A stretch of 64,000 nucleotides of DNA from an uncultured Eubacteriales bacterium (GCA_934394585.1 CAKRQU010000005.1:16507-80506); one strand, 5' to 3'; positions 25,974 through 34,623 are shown, counted from the stretch's first letter. The notes: a model not told the origin generated them from the letters alone. A program made the numbers and translations.

Positions 25974-26299
25974 CAGAATCTTATATATTTTTCGACATCG
26001 ATGATAAATGCCGTGGCGCCGCCTACGGTAACGCTTGCCGTATTCATCATAGCTGTATTTGCCATAGCACCGGGTACGGCGAGAGGAACATTCTGCGTGC
26101 GGCGTTTACTGTGCGTTTTTATTATATCCAGAGCCTCATCTATGCGGGATTCATCTACGCCGAGAAGGAATGTGGAGTTTCCGCTGAGCAGAAAACCGCC
26201 GGTAGACGAAATTTTAGTTATATGGAAGCCTGCGCCGGTAAGACTTGTGTTTACGAAATGCGCGTCGTCGTTGTTTACAATAGCTATAATAAGTTTCAT
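25973..26299 (-). CDS. darA: Cyclic-di-AMP receptor DarA (PstA/YaaQ), copy 1
   Basis: DarA is a PII-like trimeric protein that binds c-di-AMP. The 108 residues include the ligand-contact motifs TGGF (33-36) and GNST (40-43) and the C-terminal GGATAFIIDVEKY. The N-terminal MKLIIAIVNNDD is typical. The gene heads the holB-ricT unit, behind a perfect sigma-A promoter, as in Bacillus. A paralogue lies at 54249-54575 with the same motifs. The effector of DarA is unknown in any species, so its output here is open. CdaA at 9596 supplies the ligand. Confidence 0.94.
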   Translation of the reverse strand: MKLIIAIVNNDDAHFVNTSLTGAGFHITKISSTGGFLLSGNSTFLLGVDESRIDEALDIIKTHSKRRTQNVPLAVPGAMANTAMMNTASVTVGGATAFIIDVEKYIRF

Positions 26300-26333
26300 A
26301 ATAAAACCTCCCGGTTATTATCGGTTTTTATAT

Positions 26334-26362
26334 ATTATAGCAAAACAAGCGTCCAATGTCAA
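26334..26362 (-). promoter_or_regulatory. Perfect sigma-A promoter of the darA-holB-ricT-uppP unit
   Basis: On the minus strand TTGACA (26362-26357), 17 bp, TATAAT (26339-26334). GGGAGG follows before the darA ATG. Confidence 0.9.
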
Positions 26363-26403
26363 GAATATAAGGCAAAATACGGAAATCTGCAAATAAAAAA
26401 ACA

Positions 26404-26440
26404 AAAGCGGCAGGCGCAAAAAGCGCATTACCGCTTATTT
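26404..26440 (-). terminator. Terminator of the spoVA operon
   Basis: AAGCGG (26405-26410) and CCGCTT (26431-26436) enclose an inner GCGC-A5-GCGC hairpin. On the minus strand a TTTTGTTTTTTT run follows. Confidence 0.75.
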
Positions 26441-26447
26441 TTTATTA

Positions 26448-26816
26448 TCAGTCGCGCGGTCTGCCGCGGAATATCAGCGTAAATATATAGCCGAATGTTA
26501 TCGCGGCGCATACGCCTGCCGCCGTTCCCGTAAAACCACCCGTGAGCACGCCGAAAAGCCCCTTTTCGTTTACGGCTTTTTCCACGCCTTTCGCAAGCGA
26601 ATATCCGAATCCCGTGAGGGGTGTCGTGGCACCGCAACCTGCAAATTTCACTATGGGTTCATACAAGCCGACCGCAGTGAGAAAAACGCCAGCCGTAACG
26701 TATAAAACGAGTATTCTCGCGGGCGTGAGCGATGTTTTGTCTATCAGTATCTGGGCGACGAGACAAAAAAGTCCGCCTATCGCAAATGCTTTCAGTATCT
26801 GAATAAAAATTTCCAT
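26448..26816 (-). CDS. spoVAE: Stage V sporulation protein AE
   Basis: SpoVAE is a membrane component of the SpoVA channel, which moves dipicolinic acid into the forespore and out again on germination. The 122-residue protein has about four hydrophobic segments and the family motif GCGATTPLTGFGYSLAKG. It follows spoVAD by one base, completing the minimal clostridial C-D-E set. No other spoVA gene is present, as is usual for many Clostridia. Expression in the forespore under sigma-G is expected from other organisms; I could not identify a sigma-G promoter with confidence. Confidence 0.94.
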   Translation of the reverse strand: MEIFIQILKAFAIGGLFCLVAQILIDKTSLTPARILVLYVTAGVFLTAVGLYEPIVKFAGCGATTPLTGFGYSLAKGVEKAVNEKGLFGVLTGGFTGTAAGVCAAITFGYIFTLIFRGRPRD

Positions 26817-26817
26817 T

Positions 26818-27816
26818 TCAACCTCCCTGAGCCGTAAGATGCACGAGATGTGCTATGGCAGGTATGCTTAGCCCCTGAAATACGCTTCCCGGGCTCATCA
26901 GTGCGCCCGTAGCTATATACAGCACGTTTTTCAGTTCGCCGCGGCGCATGCGCTTCATTATATGCCCGCAGATAACAGAGGCGCTGCAGCCGCATCCGCT
27001 TCCGCCCGCGTGCATGTCCTGCGTTTTCGCATTGTAAAGCATCAGACCGCAGTCGTTATATACGCGCCGCATATCCGTTCCAGAGGAAAGCATGATATCC
27101 GTGACGATGCCGTGTCCCTCTCTGCCGAGATCTCCTGTGAGAATCATATCGAAATCATCGGGAGAATGTCCCGTGTCTTCAAAATATCTCGTAAGCGTAT
27201 CTATGGCGGCGGGCGCCATTGCCGCGCCCATATTGTTTATATCGGTTATTCCTTTATCGATGATTTTCCCGGGGAGAACCTCGGATATGCGTATGCCTGA
27301 TTTACTTTGAGCCGATATGACGGCGGCGCCGGAAGCGGTGGCTGTTCTCTGCGCCGTGGGTGTGCGCTGACCGCCGTATTCCAAAGGAAAGCGAAACTGT
27401 CTTTCCGCCGTGCAGAAATGCGACGATGTAACCGCAGCGCAGCTCCCGAAATATCCCGCATTCACCATCAGTGCCGAAAGCATCATCGCCTCGGCAAAAG
27501 TGGAGCATGCGCCGTAAAGCCCGAAATACGGCGAGCAGAAATCTATCAGACCGTAAGCGGAACCGACGCACTGATTCATCAGATCGCCCGCAAATATCGC
27601 GTCGGGCGATGCGCTCATTTTCGCATTTGCGAGAGCTAAAGCAAGCGCGCGCCGCTGCATTTCGCTTTCCGCTTTTTCCCATGTGTCCATACCGAATTTT
27701 TCGCTGTCGTCGTGCATATCGAAATCCGCGGAAAGCGGACCTTCATGCTCGCGCTTTCCCACTACCGAAGCGGTGCCGACGACAAAAACCGGATTTTCTA
27801 TTTTTATCACATTCAT
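26818..27816 (-). CDS. spoVAD: Stage V sporulation protein AD
   Basis: SpoVAD is the soluble, thiolase-fold subunit that binds dipicolinic acid. Visible family landmarks are GDLMNQCVGSAYGLI, YGACSTFAEAM and SGCGCSASV near the C-terminus. The ATG at 27816 was chosen over an upstream in-frame start at 27843 because AGGTGG lies five bases ahead and the protein then starts MNVIKIENPVFV, giving 332 residues. It lies ten bases behind spoVAC. No signal or membrane segment, as expected. Confidence 0.95.
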   Translation of the reverse strand: MNVIKIENPVFVVGTASVVGKREHEGPLSADFDMHDDSEKFGMDTWEKAESEMQRRALALALANAKMSASPDAIFAGDLMNQCVGSAYGLIDFCSPYFGLYGACSTFAEAMMLSALMVNAGYFGSCAAVTSSHFCTAERQFRFPLEYGGQRTPTAQRTATASGAAVISAQSKSGIRISEVLPGKIIDKGITDINNMGAAMAPAAIDTLTRYFEDTGHSPDDFDMILTGDLGREGHGIVTDIMLSSGTDMRRVYNDCGLMLYNAKTQDMHAGGSGCGCSASVICGHIMKRMRRGELKNVLYIATGALMSPGSVFQGLSIPAIAHLVHLTAQGG

Positions 27817-27826
27817 AAAATCCACC

Positions 27827-28270
27827 TCAGAAAAGCCCGACAATATAATAAATCACTCCGTAAAGTACGGAGCTTATTATTCCGTATACTATGACAGGAC
27901 CTGCTATGACAAACATTTTGGCCCCCACGCCCATTACAAAGCCTTCGCTTTTATTGTCTATGGCGGGAGAAACCACGGCATTTGCAAAGCCTGTTATCGG
28001 TACGAGAGTACCCGCTCCCGCTACCTTTGCTATATCGTCGAAAACGCCGATACCCGTAAGAAGCGCCGCTATAAATACGAGAGTAACCGGCACCAGACCT
28101 TTTGCAGTTTCCTCCTCTATACCGAGGGAGGCATATAAGATAAGCAACGCCTGACCTATCGCGCATATCAGCCCGCCGATGAGAAAGGCAAAAAGGCAAT
28201 CCTTTGCCACTGGCGATTTTCCCGCGCGGATTTTTGCGTAATTTTTATATTTTTCGGAATTCATATTCAT
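27827..28270 (-). CDS. spoVAC: Stage V sporulation protein AC
   Basis: SpoVAC is the mechanosensitive-type membrane channel of the SpoVA complex. The 147 residues hold a basic N-terminus followed by four hydrophobic segments, with GTLVPITGFANAVVSPAID, the family hallmark, in the middle. The ATG at 28270 was chosen because GGAGGA is ten bases upstream; an in-frame ATG at 28306 precedes that site and is unlikely. It is first in the spoVAC-AD-AE operon. The stretch upstream (28271-28365) is very AT-rich, and no clear promoter could be assigned. Confidence 0.94.
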   Translation of the reverse strand: MNMNSEKYKNYAKIRAGKSPVAKDCLFAFLIGGLICAIGQALLILYASLGIEEETAKGLVPVTLVFIAALLTGIGVFDDIAKVAGAGTLVPITGFANAVVSPAIDNKSEGFVMGVGAKMFVIAGPVIVYGIISSVLYGVIYYIVGLF

Positions 28271-28365
28271 TTTAAAATTTTCCTCCGGAACCTGATTTAT
28301 ACGCATATTTTTTGCAGAAAAACAATTTTTTATTTATTACTTTTTTTATTTCGCGCATAAATAAC

Positions 28366-28393
28366 TTGACATTTCCGATTTTTATGGTAAAAT
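28366..28393 (+). promoter_or_regulatory. Promoter of the ferredoxin gene
   Basis: TTGACA (28366-28371), 16 bp, TAAAAT (28388-28393). A CGGCAGC/GCTGCCG stem lies in the roughly 75-base 5' leader. Confidence 0.75.
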
Positions 28394-28472
28394 GTAATAG
28401 TAATGATGCCCCGCGGCAGCAAGGCATCCCGAAATAAAAAATTTCATCGCTGCCGAGAAACGGAGAATAATT

Positions 28473-28646
28473 ATGCCTTATGTAATCGATTCCGAAAAGT
28501 GCATCGGCTGCGGTTCTTGCGCTGACGCTTGCCCTGTAAGCGCCATTTCCGAAAAGGACGGCAAGTATGTTATCAATCCCGACGAGTGCGTTGAATGCGG
28601 CGCATGCCAGGGTACTTGCCCTGTAGAAGCTCCCGAGCTTCAGTAA
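28473..28646 (+). CDS. Clostridial-type 2[4Fe-4S] ferredoxin
   Basis: This 57-residue ferredoxin begins MPYVIDSEKC and has two CxxCxxCxxxCP motifs: C10, C13, C16, C20 and C39, C42, C45, C49. That arrangement gives two cubane clusters, as in Clostridium ferredoxin. It is a low-potential electron carrier for fermentation enzymes and is a natural partner of the NfnAB enzyme encoded at 32350-34623. CGGAGAA precedes the ATG by seven bases. It is monocistronic, with its own promoter and terminator, which fits a highly expressed carrier. Confidence 0.96.
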   Translation: MPYVIDSEKCIGCGSCADACPVSAISEKDGKYVINPDECVECGACQGTCPVEAPELQ

Positions 28647-28662
28647 TCGGCAAAAAAAGCGG

Positions 28663-28691
28663 AAATCCTCCTTTTCGGGAGGATTTTTGTT
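28663..28691 (+). terminator. Ferredoxin terminator
   Basis: AAATCCTCC (28663-28671) pairs with GGAGGATTT (28678-28686), and TTGTTTTG follows. Confidence 0.85.
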
Positions 28692-28802
28692 TTGCATTTT
28701 TTTGAAAAAATAAATTTTTTTTGAAAAATGTATTTTTATTTTGCGAATATGTGGTATACTGTATTTTACAGATAAGATATAAACGGAAAACGGGGATTTA
28801 TT

Positions 28803-30017
28803 TTGAAAAAAGGAAAAATTATACCCGTGCTGCTCGGCGCGGATCTGAATTGTTACAGCGTGGCGAGAGCTTTTTTTGAAGCTTACGGTGTTATATCGGA
28901 GGTTTTCGGAAAGGATAATCTCGGCACGATCAGATATTCGAAATTCATCAGATTTCATCTTATAGATAAAAATATAAGCGACAAGGCACTTGTCGATACG
29001 CTCATCGGTTTTGCCGAAAAAAATAATGATGCTTCCCTCTTTCTCGTCGGATGCACGGACGATTATGCGGAAAAAATCATTTTGAATAAAGAACGGCTTT
29101 CGCAATATTATTTCTGCCCGTGCCCCGATAAATCGCTCGTAAACGGGCTGATATACAAGGCGGCTTTCTACGAAACCTGCGAAAGATACGGCATACCGTA
29201 TCCGCAGACCAAAGTAATATCAAATCCGGGCGAGGCGGAAGAAACGGATTTTTCATCGCTCGGTTTCCCTCTGATAATAAAGCCGTCCAGCTCGGTTCTG
29301 TACTGGAAATATCCTTTTGACGGCATGAAAAAGGTTTATACGGCGCAAAACGAAGCGGAGGCAAAAAGCATTGTCGCCGCCATATATGCATCGGGTTATC
29401 CGGACAAATTAGTTCTTCAGCGATTTGTATCCGGGAGCGACAGTCGCATGTTTGTGCTCACCTGCTATTCCGATAAGCACGGCAAAGTAAAAATGATGTG
29501 CCTCGGCAATGTGCTTCTGGAGGAGCATACGCCGAAAGCCATCGGCAACCATGCCGCGATAATAACCTGCGAAAATATGCCGCTTTTCAATAAGATACGC
29601 GCCTTTCTCGACGATATAGGCTACTGCGGATTTTCAAATTTCGATATAAAATACGATGCGGAAAGCGACACATACCGCGTTTTTGAAATAAATCTGCGTC
29701 AGGGGCGCAGTAATTATTACGTTACGGGGAGCGGGATAAATATAGCAAAGCTCATCGCAGACGATTGCTTTGATACGCTCGGAAACGATATAATTTACGG
29801 CAAACCCGATACATTCTGGCATACCGTGCCGCTCGGAGTGGTATACAGATATACGGCGGACAAAAGCCTTGTTTCAAAAGCAAAAAATATCGTAAAAAAA
29901 GGCGATGCATCGTCATCTCTCGGTTGCGGATACGATTTGCGAATAAACCCCGCAAGATTTGCATATTTTTTAATACACAATCTCAGATATTATAAAAAAT
30001 ACAGGCTTTATCACTGA
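28803..30017 (+). CDS. ATP-grasp carboxylate-amine ligase, probable D-aspartate ligase
   Basis: This is a 404-residue ATP-grasp enzyme. Visible elements are the nucleotide-binding strand 'FPLIIKPSSSVLYWKYP' near 160, the Glu-containing 'LVLQRFVSGSDSRM', and the metal-binding 'YRVFEINLRQGRSNYY' near 300. The size and motifs resemble Aslfm of Enterococcus faecium, which attaches D-Asp to the lysine side chain of the peptidoglycan stem. The gene directly after encodes an aspartate racemase and the third encodes MurE, which is the main ground for the name. The TTG start at 28803 follows ACGGGGA. An extended -10 (TGGTATACT, 28752-28760) lies upstream. Alternative: a ligase with another amino-acid substrate. 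Confidence 0.75.
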   Translation: MKKGKIIPVLLGADLNCYSVARAFFEAYGVISEVFGKDNLGTIRYSKFIRFHLIDKNISDKALVDTLIGFAEKNNDASLFLVGCTDDYAEKIILNKERLSQYYFCPCPDKSLVNGLIYKAAFYETCERYGIPYPQTKVISNPGEAEETDFSSLGFPLIIKPSSSVLYWKYPFDGMKKVYTAQNEAEAKSIVAAIYASGYPDKLVLQRFVSGSDSRMFVLTCYSDKHGKVKMMCLGNVLLEEHTPKAIGNHAAIITCENMPLFNKIRAFLDDIGYCGFSNFDIKYDAESDTYRVFEINLRQGRSNYYVTGSGINIAKLIADDCFDTLGNDIIYGKPDTFWHTVPLGVVYRYTADKSLVSKAKNIVKKGDASSSLGCGYDLRINPARFAYFLIHNLRYYKKYRLYH

Positions 30018-30033
30018 CATTTTCGGAGAAATT

Positions 30034-30762
30034 ATGAGCAATATCAAAAAAACTCTCGGCATTCTCGGCGGGCTCGGACCTATGTCAAGCGTATATTTCT
30101 ACAAAATGATAACCGAGCATACCGCGGCAAAATGCGATCAGGATCATATAGATGTGGTCCTGATAAGCGGCGCTTCCGTTCCCGACAGGACAGAATTTAT
30201 CACGGGGAAAAGCGCTATTTCCCCGCTTCCGGCAATGAAAACCGGAATACATAAGCTTTGCGCGACGGGTGCGGATATAATAGCCGTACCGTGCAATACG
30301 GCGCATTATTTCTACAATGAAATGGCAAAGGAATCCTCTGTTCCCGTGCTGAACATAATAGAAGAAACCGTAAAGCAGGCAAAAAAGGCAGGCGCGAAAA
30401 AGCTCGGTATAATGGCGACAAAAGGTACTGTGTCCGCCGGTTCTTATCAGCATACATGTGCGCAGTACGGCATGGATTTTGCCGTGCCTTCCGAAAACGG
30501 CACAAAGCTGCTGATGGATATAATTTACGGCTGCGTAAAATGCGCCAAGGAGCCGGATGCCGCCAAACTGCGCTGCGTGGCGGGCGAGCTTTCCGATTGC
30601 GGATGCGATATGCTTATTCTCGGATGCACGGAGCTTTCCCTCATCCGTGCCGGCGAAATATGTCCGGATTGCCGATTTCTGGATTCTCTTCTTGTGCTGG
30701 CAAAGGTGTCTATAGAAAAATGCGGTGCAATTCCCTGCGGATTTGACGAAATTTACAATTGA
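30034..30762 (+). CDS. racD: Aspartate/glutamate racemase-family protein, probable aspartate racemase
   Basis: This is a cofactor-independent racemase of 242 residues. The two catalytic cysteines are in AVPCNTAHYFYNEM and ILGCTELSLI, and the family N-terminus LGILGGLGPMSS is complete. The AspR-type N-terminal and PCNTAH signatures favour aspartate over the glutamate racemase MurI. It lies 16 bases behind the ATP-grasp ligase and 12 before murE, and would supply D-Asp to the ligase. The equivalent pair exists in Enterococcus faecium. Alternative: a broad-specificity amino-acid racemase. Confidence 0.87.
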   Translation: MSNIKKTLGILGGLGPMSSVYFYKMITEHTAAKCDQDHIDVVLISGASVPDRTEFITGKSAISPLPAMKTGIHKLCATGADIIAVPCNTAHYFYNEMAKESSVPVLNIIEETVKQAKKAGAKKLGIMATKGTVSAGSYQHTCAQYGMDFAVPSENGTKLLMDIIYGCVKCAKEPDAAKLRCVAGELSDCGCDMLILGCTELSLIRAGEICPDCRFLDSLLVLAKVSIEKCGAIPCGFDEIYN

Positions 30763-30774
30763 AAGGACTGCAAA

Positions 30775-32259
30775 ATGAAAAAACTTTCGGATATTCTGCA
30801 AGGATTGGAGTATCGCTGCAAAGCGGATATTTCCGATATACTCGTTTCGGATATAGCATATAATTCCAAAAAAGCAAAAAAAGACTCTGTTTTTGTCTGT
30901 CTGCGCGGTGCGAGATCCGATGGACACAATTTCGCCCGCAATGCATATGAAAACGGCGCGCGCATATTCGTATGCGAATATGAAATCTGTCTTCCGCCCG
31001 ACGCGGTGATAATAGAAACGGAAAACACGAGAATCGCTCTCGCGCATATTTCGGCAAACTTTTTTTCTCATCCGGAAAAAAAGCTTTTTCTTATAGGTAT
31101 AACAGGGACAAAGGGCAAATCGAGCACCTGCGCCATGATATATCATGCGCTCAATGCAGGCGGCATAAAAACAGGCTCGATAGGAACATACGGAGTGTGC
31201 ATCGGAAACGATACGGAGCCTACGGAAAATTCCACGCCGGAAAGCTATGAGCTTTACCGCATATTCGATAAAATGGTAAATGCCGGTATCGGTACGGCGG
31301 TGATGGAGGTTTCTTCCCAGTCTGTTTTTCAGGAAAGAATACACGGGCTTGTTTTTGATATCGCAATAATGACAAACCTTTCGCCCGATCATATAGGAAA
31401 AAACGAGCATCCCGATTTTGAGCATTATAAAAACTGCAAAAAAGCGCTTTTCGGGCGTGCGAAATGCGCCGTACTCAATCTCGACGATAAATACTGCGGT
31501 GAATTTGCCGATGGTGCCTCAGGCAAAAAGATTTTTTATTCCGCTTTTGAAAAAGCCGATTTTTATGCGGAGAAAATCGAAAAATATACGCGCGACGGCA
31601 AATTCGGCATTTCTTTTATCGCCCATAGTGAAAGCACCGCGGCTGATATTTCTCTTCTCTTTCCCGGGATTTATTCGGTATATAATGCACTGGCGGCGGC
31701 AGCAGCCTGCAATATCCGCGGTCTGAGCATAGCGGACTTTGCAAAATCCGCGCCGGGTGTTTCCGTACCGGGCAGATTTGAATATGTGGATACGAAAGAC
31801 GCGGGGGTTTCTTATATCATCGACTACGCGCATACGGGCACGAGCCTGCGTTCCGTCACGTCCGCCGTATACGAATATCATCCGAAAAGGATCATATGCG
31901 TTTTCGGCTCGGTGGGAGGGCGCACGGAGCTTCGCCGCAGAGAGCTTGGCGAGGCGGCAAACAAATATGCCGATTATTCCGTGATAACGGCGGACAACCC
32001 CGATTTTGAAGATACGCGCAGGATATGTTTTGAGATAGCGGAGTCAATGGATAATGGGAAATACGAAATAATCACGGACAGAGAAAGTGCCGTGCGCCGC
32101 GCCGTAGATATGGCGGAGGATGGCGATATTGTAATCTTTGCGGGAAAAGGTCACGAGCGATATCAGCTGATAAACGGCAAAAAGCTTCCTTTTTCGGAAA
32201 GAGATATCATAAAAGAAGCGGCAAACGCAAAAGCAGAGGCAAAAAAATTGCGGATTTAG
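30775..32259 (+). CDS. murE: UDP-MurNAc-tripeptide synthetase MurE, apparently not diaminopimelate-specific
   Basis: MurE adds the third amino acid to the peptidoglycan precursor. The 494 residues have the Mur ligase loop GTKGKSST (111-118), SPDHIG-type central motifs and FGSVGGRTELRRRELG. The substrate-specificity motif reads DNPD (407-410). Diaminopimelate-adding MurE proteins have DNPR there, whose Arg grips the side-chain carboxylate, while lysine-type enzymes usually have DNPA or similar. Absence of Arg plus the D-Asp ligase and racemase genes directly upstream point to L-lysine, but Asp at this position is itself unusual. The ATG follows AAAGGA. Confidence 0.9.
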   Translation: MKKLSDILQGLEYRCKADISDILVSDIAYNSKKAKKDSVFVCLRGARSDGHNFARNAYENGARIFVCEYEICLPPDAVIIETENTRIALAHISANFFSHPEKKLFLIGITGTKGKSSTCAMIYHALNAGGIKTGSIGTYGVCIGNDTEPTENSTPESYELYRIFDKMVNAGIGTAVMEVSSQSVFQERIHGLVFDIAIMTNLSPDHIGKNEHPDFEHYKNCKKALFGRAKCAVLNLDDKYCGEFADGASGKKIFYSAFEKADFYAEKIEKYTRDGKFGISFIAHSESTAADISLLFPGIYSVYNALAAAAACNIRGLSIADFAKSAPGVSVPGRFEYVDTKDAGVSYIIDYAHTGTSLRSVTSAVYEYHPKRIICVFGSVGGRTELRRRELGEAANKYADYSVITADNPDFEDTRRICFEIAESMDNGKYEIITDRESAVRRAVDMAEDGDIVIFAGKGHERYQLINGKKLPFSERDIIKEAANAKAEAKKLRI

Positions 32260-32316
32260 TATTGCAATTATACGATATTCTTGCTGTAATCGCCGCGGCA
32301 GACTGACTAAAAAAAT

Positions 32317-32350
32317 AAAACGCAGTGTAAAAGCACTGCGTTTTATTTTT
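32317..32350. terminator. Bidirectional terminator between murE and nfnB
   Basis: AAAACGCAGTG (32317-32327) pairs perfectly with CACTGCGTTTT (32334-32344), with T-rich tails on both strands. Confidence 0.9.
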
Positions 32351-33765
32351 TATTTATTCAGATACTCGTCTATTGCCTTTGCCGCGGTTTTGCCTGCGCC
32401 CATCGCGGAAATAACGGTAGCCGCGCCCGTGACTGCATCGCCGCCGGCATAAACGCCGCTCCTCGATGTCAGCCCGTCTTCGTTTACGGTAATTCCTCCG
32501 CAGGCATTTACTTCCAGTCCGCCGGTGGTGGATTTTATCAGCGGATTGGGAGAAGTTCCTATAGCCATTATCACCGTGTCTGCCGGAATTTCAAATTCGC
32601 TACCCGCTATCTCCACGGGGCGTCGTCTGCCTCTGGCATCCGGCTCGCCCAGCTCCATTCTTATGCAACGGATGGCACGTACAAATCCGTTTTTCGGATC
32701 TTTTTTATCGTCCGCATTGCTGTATCCGAGGATTTCCACGGGATTGCAAAGCAGCATGAATTCTATTCCCTCTTCCTCTGCGTGTTCCACTTCTTCGCGT
32801 CTTGCGGGCAATTCCGCCATGGAACGGCGGTATATTATATAAACCTTTTCCGCGCCGAGGCGAAGCGCCGTTCTTGCCGCGTCCATAGCAACGTTACCGC
32901 CGCCTACTACGGCGACCCTGCCGCCTTTCATTATCGGCGTGGCTGAATTTTCGAGATATGCTTTCATCAGATTGCTGCGGGTAAGAAATTCGTTTGCCGA
33001 GTAAACGCCTTTCAGCGCTTCTCCCGGTATCCCCATGAAATTCGGCAATCCCGCTCCGGACCCGATGAATACAGCCTCATATCCCATATCAAAAAGCTCG
33101 TCTACGGTAAGAGTTTTGCCTATTATGACATTGGTTTCTATCTGCACGCCGAGTTTTTTCAGCGTTTCCGCTTCTTTTTCCACTATGGCTTTCGGCAAAC
33201 GAAATTCCGGTATGCCGTATACCAAAACCCCGCCCGCTTTGTGAAGTGCTTCGTATACGGTGACATGATATCCTTTTTTTGCCAGATCACCCGCACAGGT
33301 AAGTCCCGATGGACCTGCGCCGACTATCGCGACGCGATGCCCGTTTGAAACCGGCTTTTCCGGTTCTTTTGTACAATGTTCATTGTGCCAATCGGCTACA
33401 AAACGTTCCAGTCTGCCTATGCCGACCGATTCGCCGTTCTTTGAGCGGACGCATTTTGATTCGCACTGGGTTTCCTGCGGACATACTCTGCCACATACGG
33501 CGGGCAAAGATGACGATTGCGATATTATATCATAAGCTTTTTCAAATTCGCCTTCGCGTACTGCGGCTATAAATTCCGGTATGCGTATTTTTACGGGGCA
33601 ACCCTCTGCGCAAGGCATGGTTTTGCAATTCAGACAACGCGCCGCTTCGTCGAGCGCCGTATCTTTTGTATAACCGAGCGCCACTTCGTCAAAATTATGC
33701 GCGCGTTCCTTCGGCGATTGCGTGGGCATCGGATTTCTGCTTTTGGACATATTCGGTTTTGTCAT
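32350..33765 (-). CDS. nfnB: NfnB / glutamate synthase small-subunit-like flavoprotein
   Basis: This is the large subunit of NADH-dependent ferredoxin:NADP+ oxidoreductase, an electron-bifurcating enzyme that balances NADH, NADPH and ferredoxin. The 471-residue protein has an N-terminal cysteine-rich domain (CLNCKTMPCAEGCP, then CGRVCPQETQCESKC) for two [4Fe-4S] clusters, then GAGPSGLTCAGDLA for FAD and GGGNVAMDAARTALRLGA for NADPH. The alternative is the small subunit of glutamate synthase, but the adjacent nfnA gene and absence of a large GltB-type subunit favour NfnB. It lies six bases behind nfnA. Confidence 0.9.
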   Translation of the reverse strand: MTKPNMSKSRNPMPTQSPKERAHNFDEVALGYTKDTALDEAARCLNCKTMPCAEGCPVKIRIPEFIAAVREGEFEKAYDIISQSSSLPAVCGRVCPQETQCESKCVRSKNGESVGIGRLERFVADWHNEHCTKEPEKPVSNGHRVAIVGAGPSGLTCAGDLAKKGYHVTVYEALHKAGGVLVYGIPEFRLPKAIVEKEAETLKKLGVQIETNVIIGKTLTVDELFDMGYEAVFIGSGAGLPNFMGIPGEALKGVYSANEFLTRSNLMKAYLENSATPIMKGGRVAVVGGGNVAMDAARTALRLGAEKVYIIYRRSMAELPARREEVEHAEEEGIEFMLLCNPVEILGYSNADDKKDPKNGFVRAIRCIRMELGEPDARGRRRPVEIAGSEFEIPADTVIMAIGTSPNPLIKSTTGGLEVNACGGITVNEDGLTSRSGVYAGGDAVTGAATVISAMGAGKTAAKAIDEYLNK

Positions 33766-33771
33766 TTTGCA

Positions 33772-34623
33772 TCACCCCTCTCGCGAAAAAAGGTTGCATT
33801 CAGCCTCATAAGCATGTTTTTCATATTCGGAATACATCCTCCCGCGCGACATGGCTTCGTCGAAATCGACCTCATATCCGTCGAAATCCGGACCGTCAAC
33901 GCAGGCAAAACGTGTCACCTTTTTGCCGTCGATATCGAGCGTGAGTCTGCACCCGCCGCACATTCCCGTGCCGTCTATCATTATCGGGTTCATGGAAACC
34001 GTTACGGGGATACCGAAAGGCTTAGCTGTTTCAGTCACAAACTTCATCATTATCACGGGACCTATGGCAAATATCATATCGAATTTTTCGCCGCGCTCCA
34101 ACATGGCGTGAAGAGGCATTGTCACATTTCCCTTTTCGCCGTAAGAGCCGTCGTCGGTCATCACGGTGAGATTATCGGAGCAATCGTGAAAATCGTTTTC
34201 CAGTATTACAAGCTCTTTCGAACGAAATCCTATGATCGAGCAGACATCGGCTCCCGCTCTGTGCAGCTCTTCCGCTATCGGCAGGGCTATGGCGCAGCCT
34301 ACACCTCCGCCTATTATGCACACGCGGCGAAGCCCCGATATATCGGTGGCTTTTCCGAGCGGACCCGCAAAATCCGGGATAAAATCGCCCGCTTTCTTTG
34401 CGCTCAGCTTTTTTGTGGTAGCCCCGACGACCTGAAAAATTATTTTTACCGTTCCGGCTTCTTTATCTGTTCCCGCTACGGTAAGCGGTATTCTTTCGCC
34501 GTCCTCGTCCACACGCAGTATTATAAACTGCCCCGGCAAAGCCTTTTTTGCCACGAGAGGCGCTTCCACTTTCAGCTGGATCACATTGGGATTCAGTATT
34601 TTTTTCTCTGCTATTCTGTACAT
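33772..34623 (-). CDS. nfnA: NfnA, ferredoxin-NADP+ reductase subunit alpha
   Basis: This is the small subunit of the bifurcating Nfn complex (283 residues), of the FAD/NAD-binding PyrK-like family. The N-terminal FAD domain contains ADIS-like 'GERIPLTVAGT', the NAD-binding loop is GGGVGCAIALPIAEEL, and the C-terminus has the [2Fe-2S] cluster motif CGGCRLTLD with a further Cys (ACVDGPDF). The ATG at 34623 is preceded by GGAG at nine bases. It precedes nfnB, the standard order. The enzyme would use the ferredoxin encoded nearby; that pairing is inferred. Confidence 0.92.
   Translation of the reverse strand: MYRIAEKKILNPNVIQLKVEAPLVAKKALPGQFIILRVDEDGERIPLTVAGTDKEAGTVKIIFQVVGATTKKLSAKKAGDFIPDFAGPLGKATDISGLRRVCIIGGGVGCAIALPIAEELHRAGADVCSIIGFRSKELVILENDFHDCSDNLTVMTDDGSYGEKGNVTMPLHAMLERGEKFDMIFAIGPVIMMKFVTETAKPFGIPVTVSMNPIMIDGTGMCGGCRLTLDIDGKKVTRFACVDGPDFDGYEVDFDEAMSRGRMYSEYEKHAYEAECNLFSREG

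Noticed and set aside
30085..31425. 446-codon frame opposite the racemase and murE genes
   Set aside because: It is a shadow of two conserved genes, without motifs.
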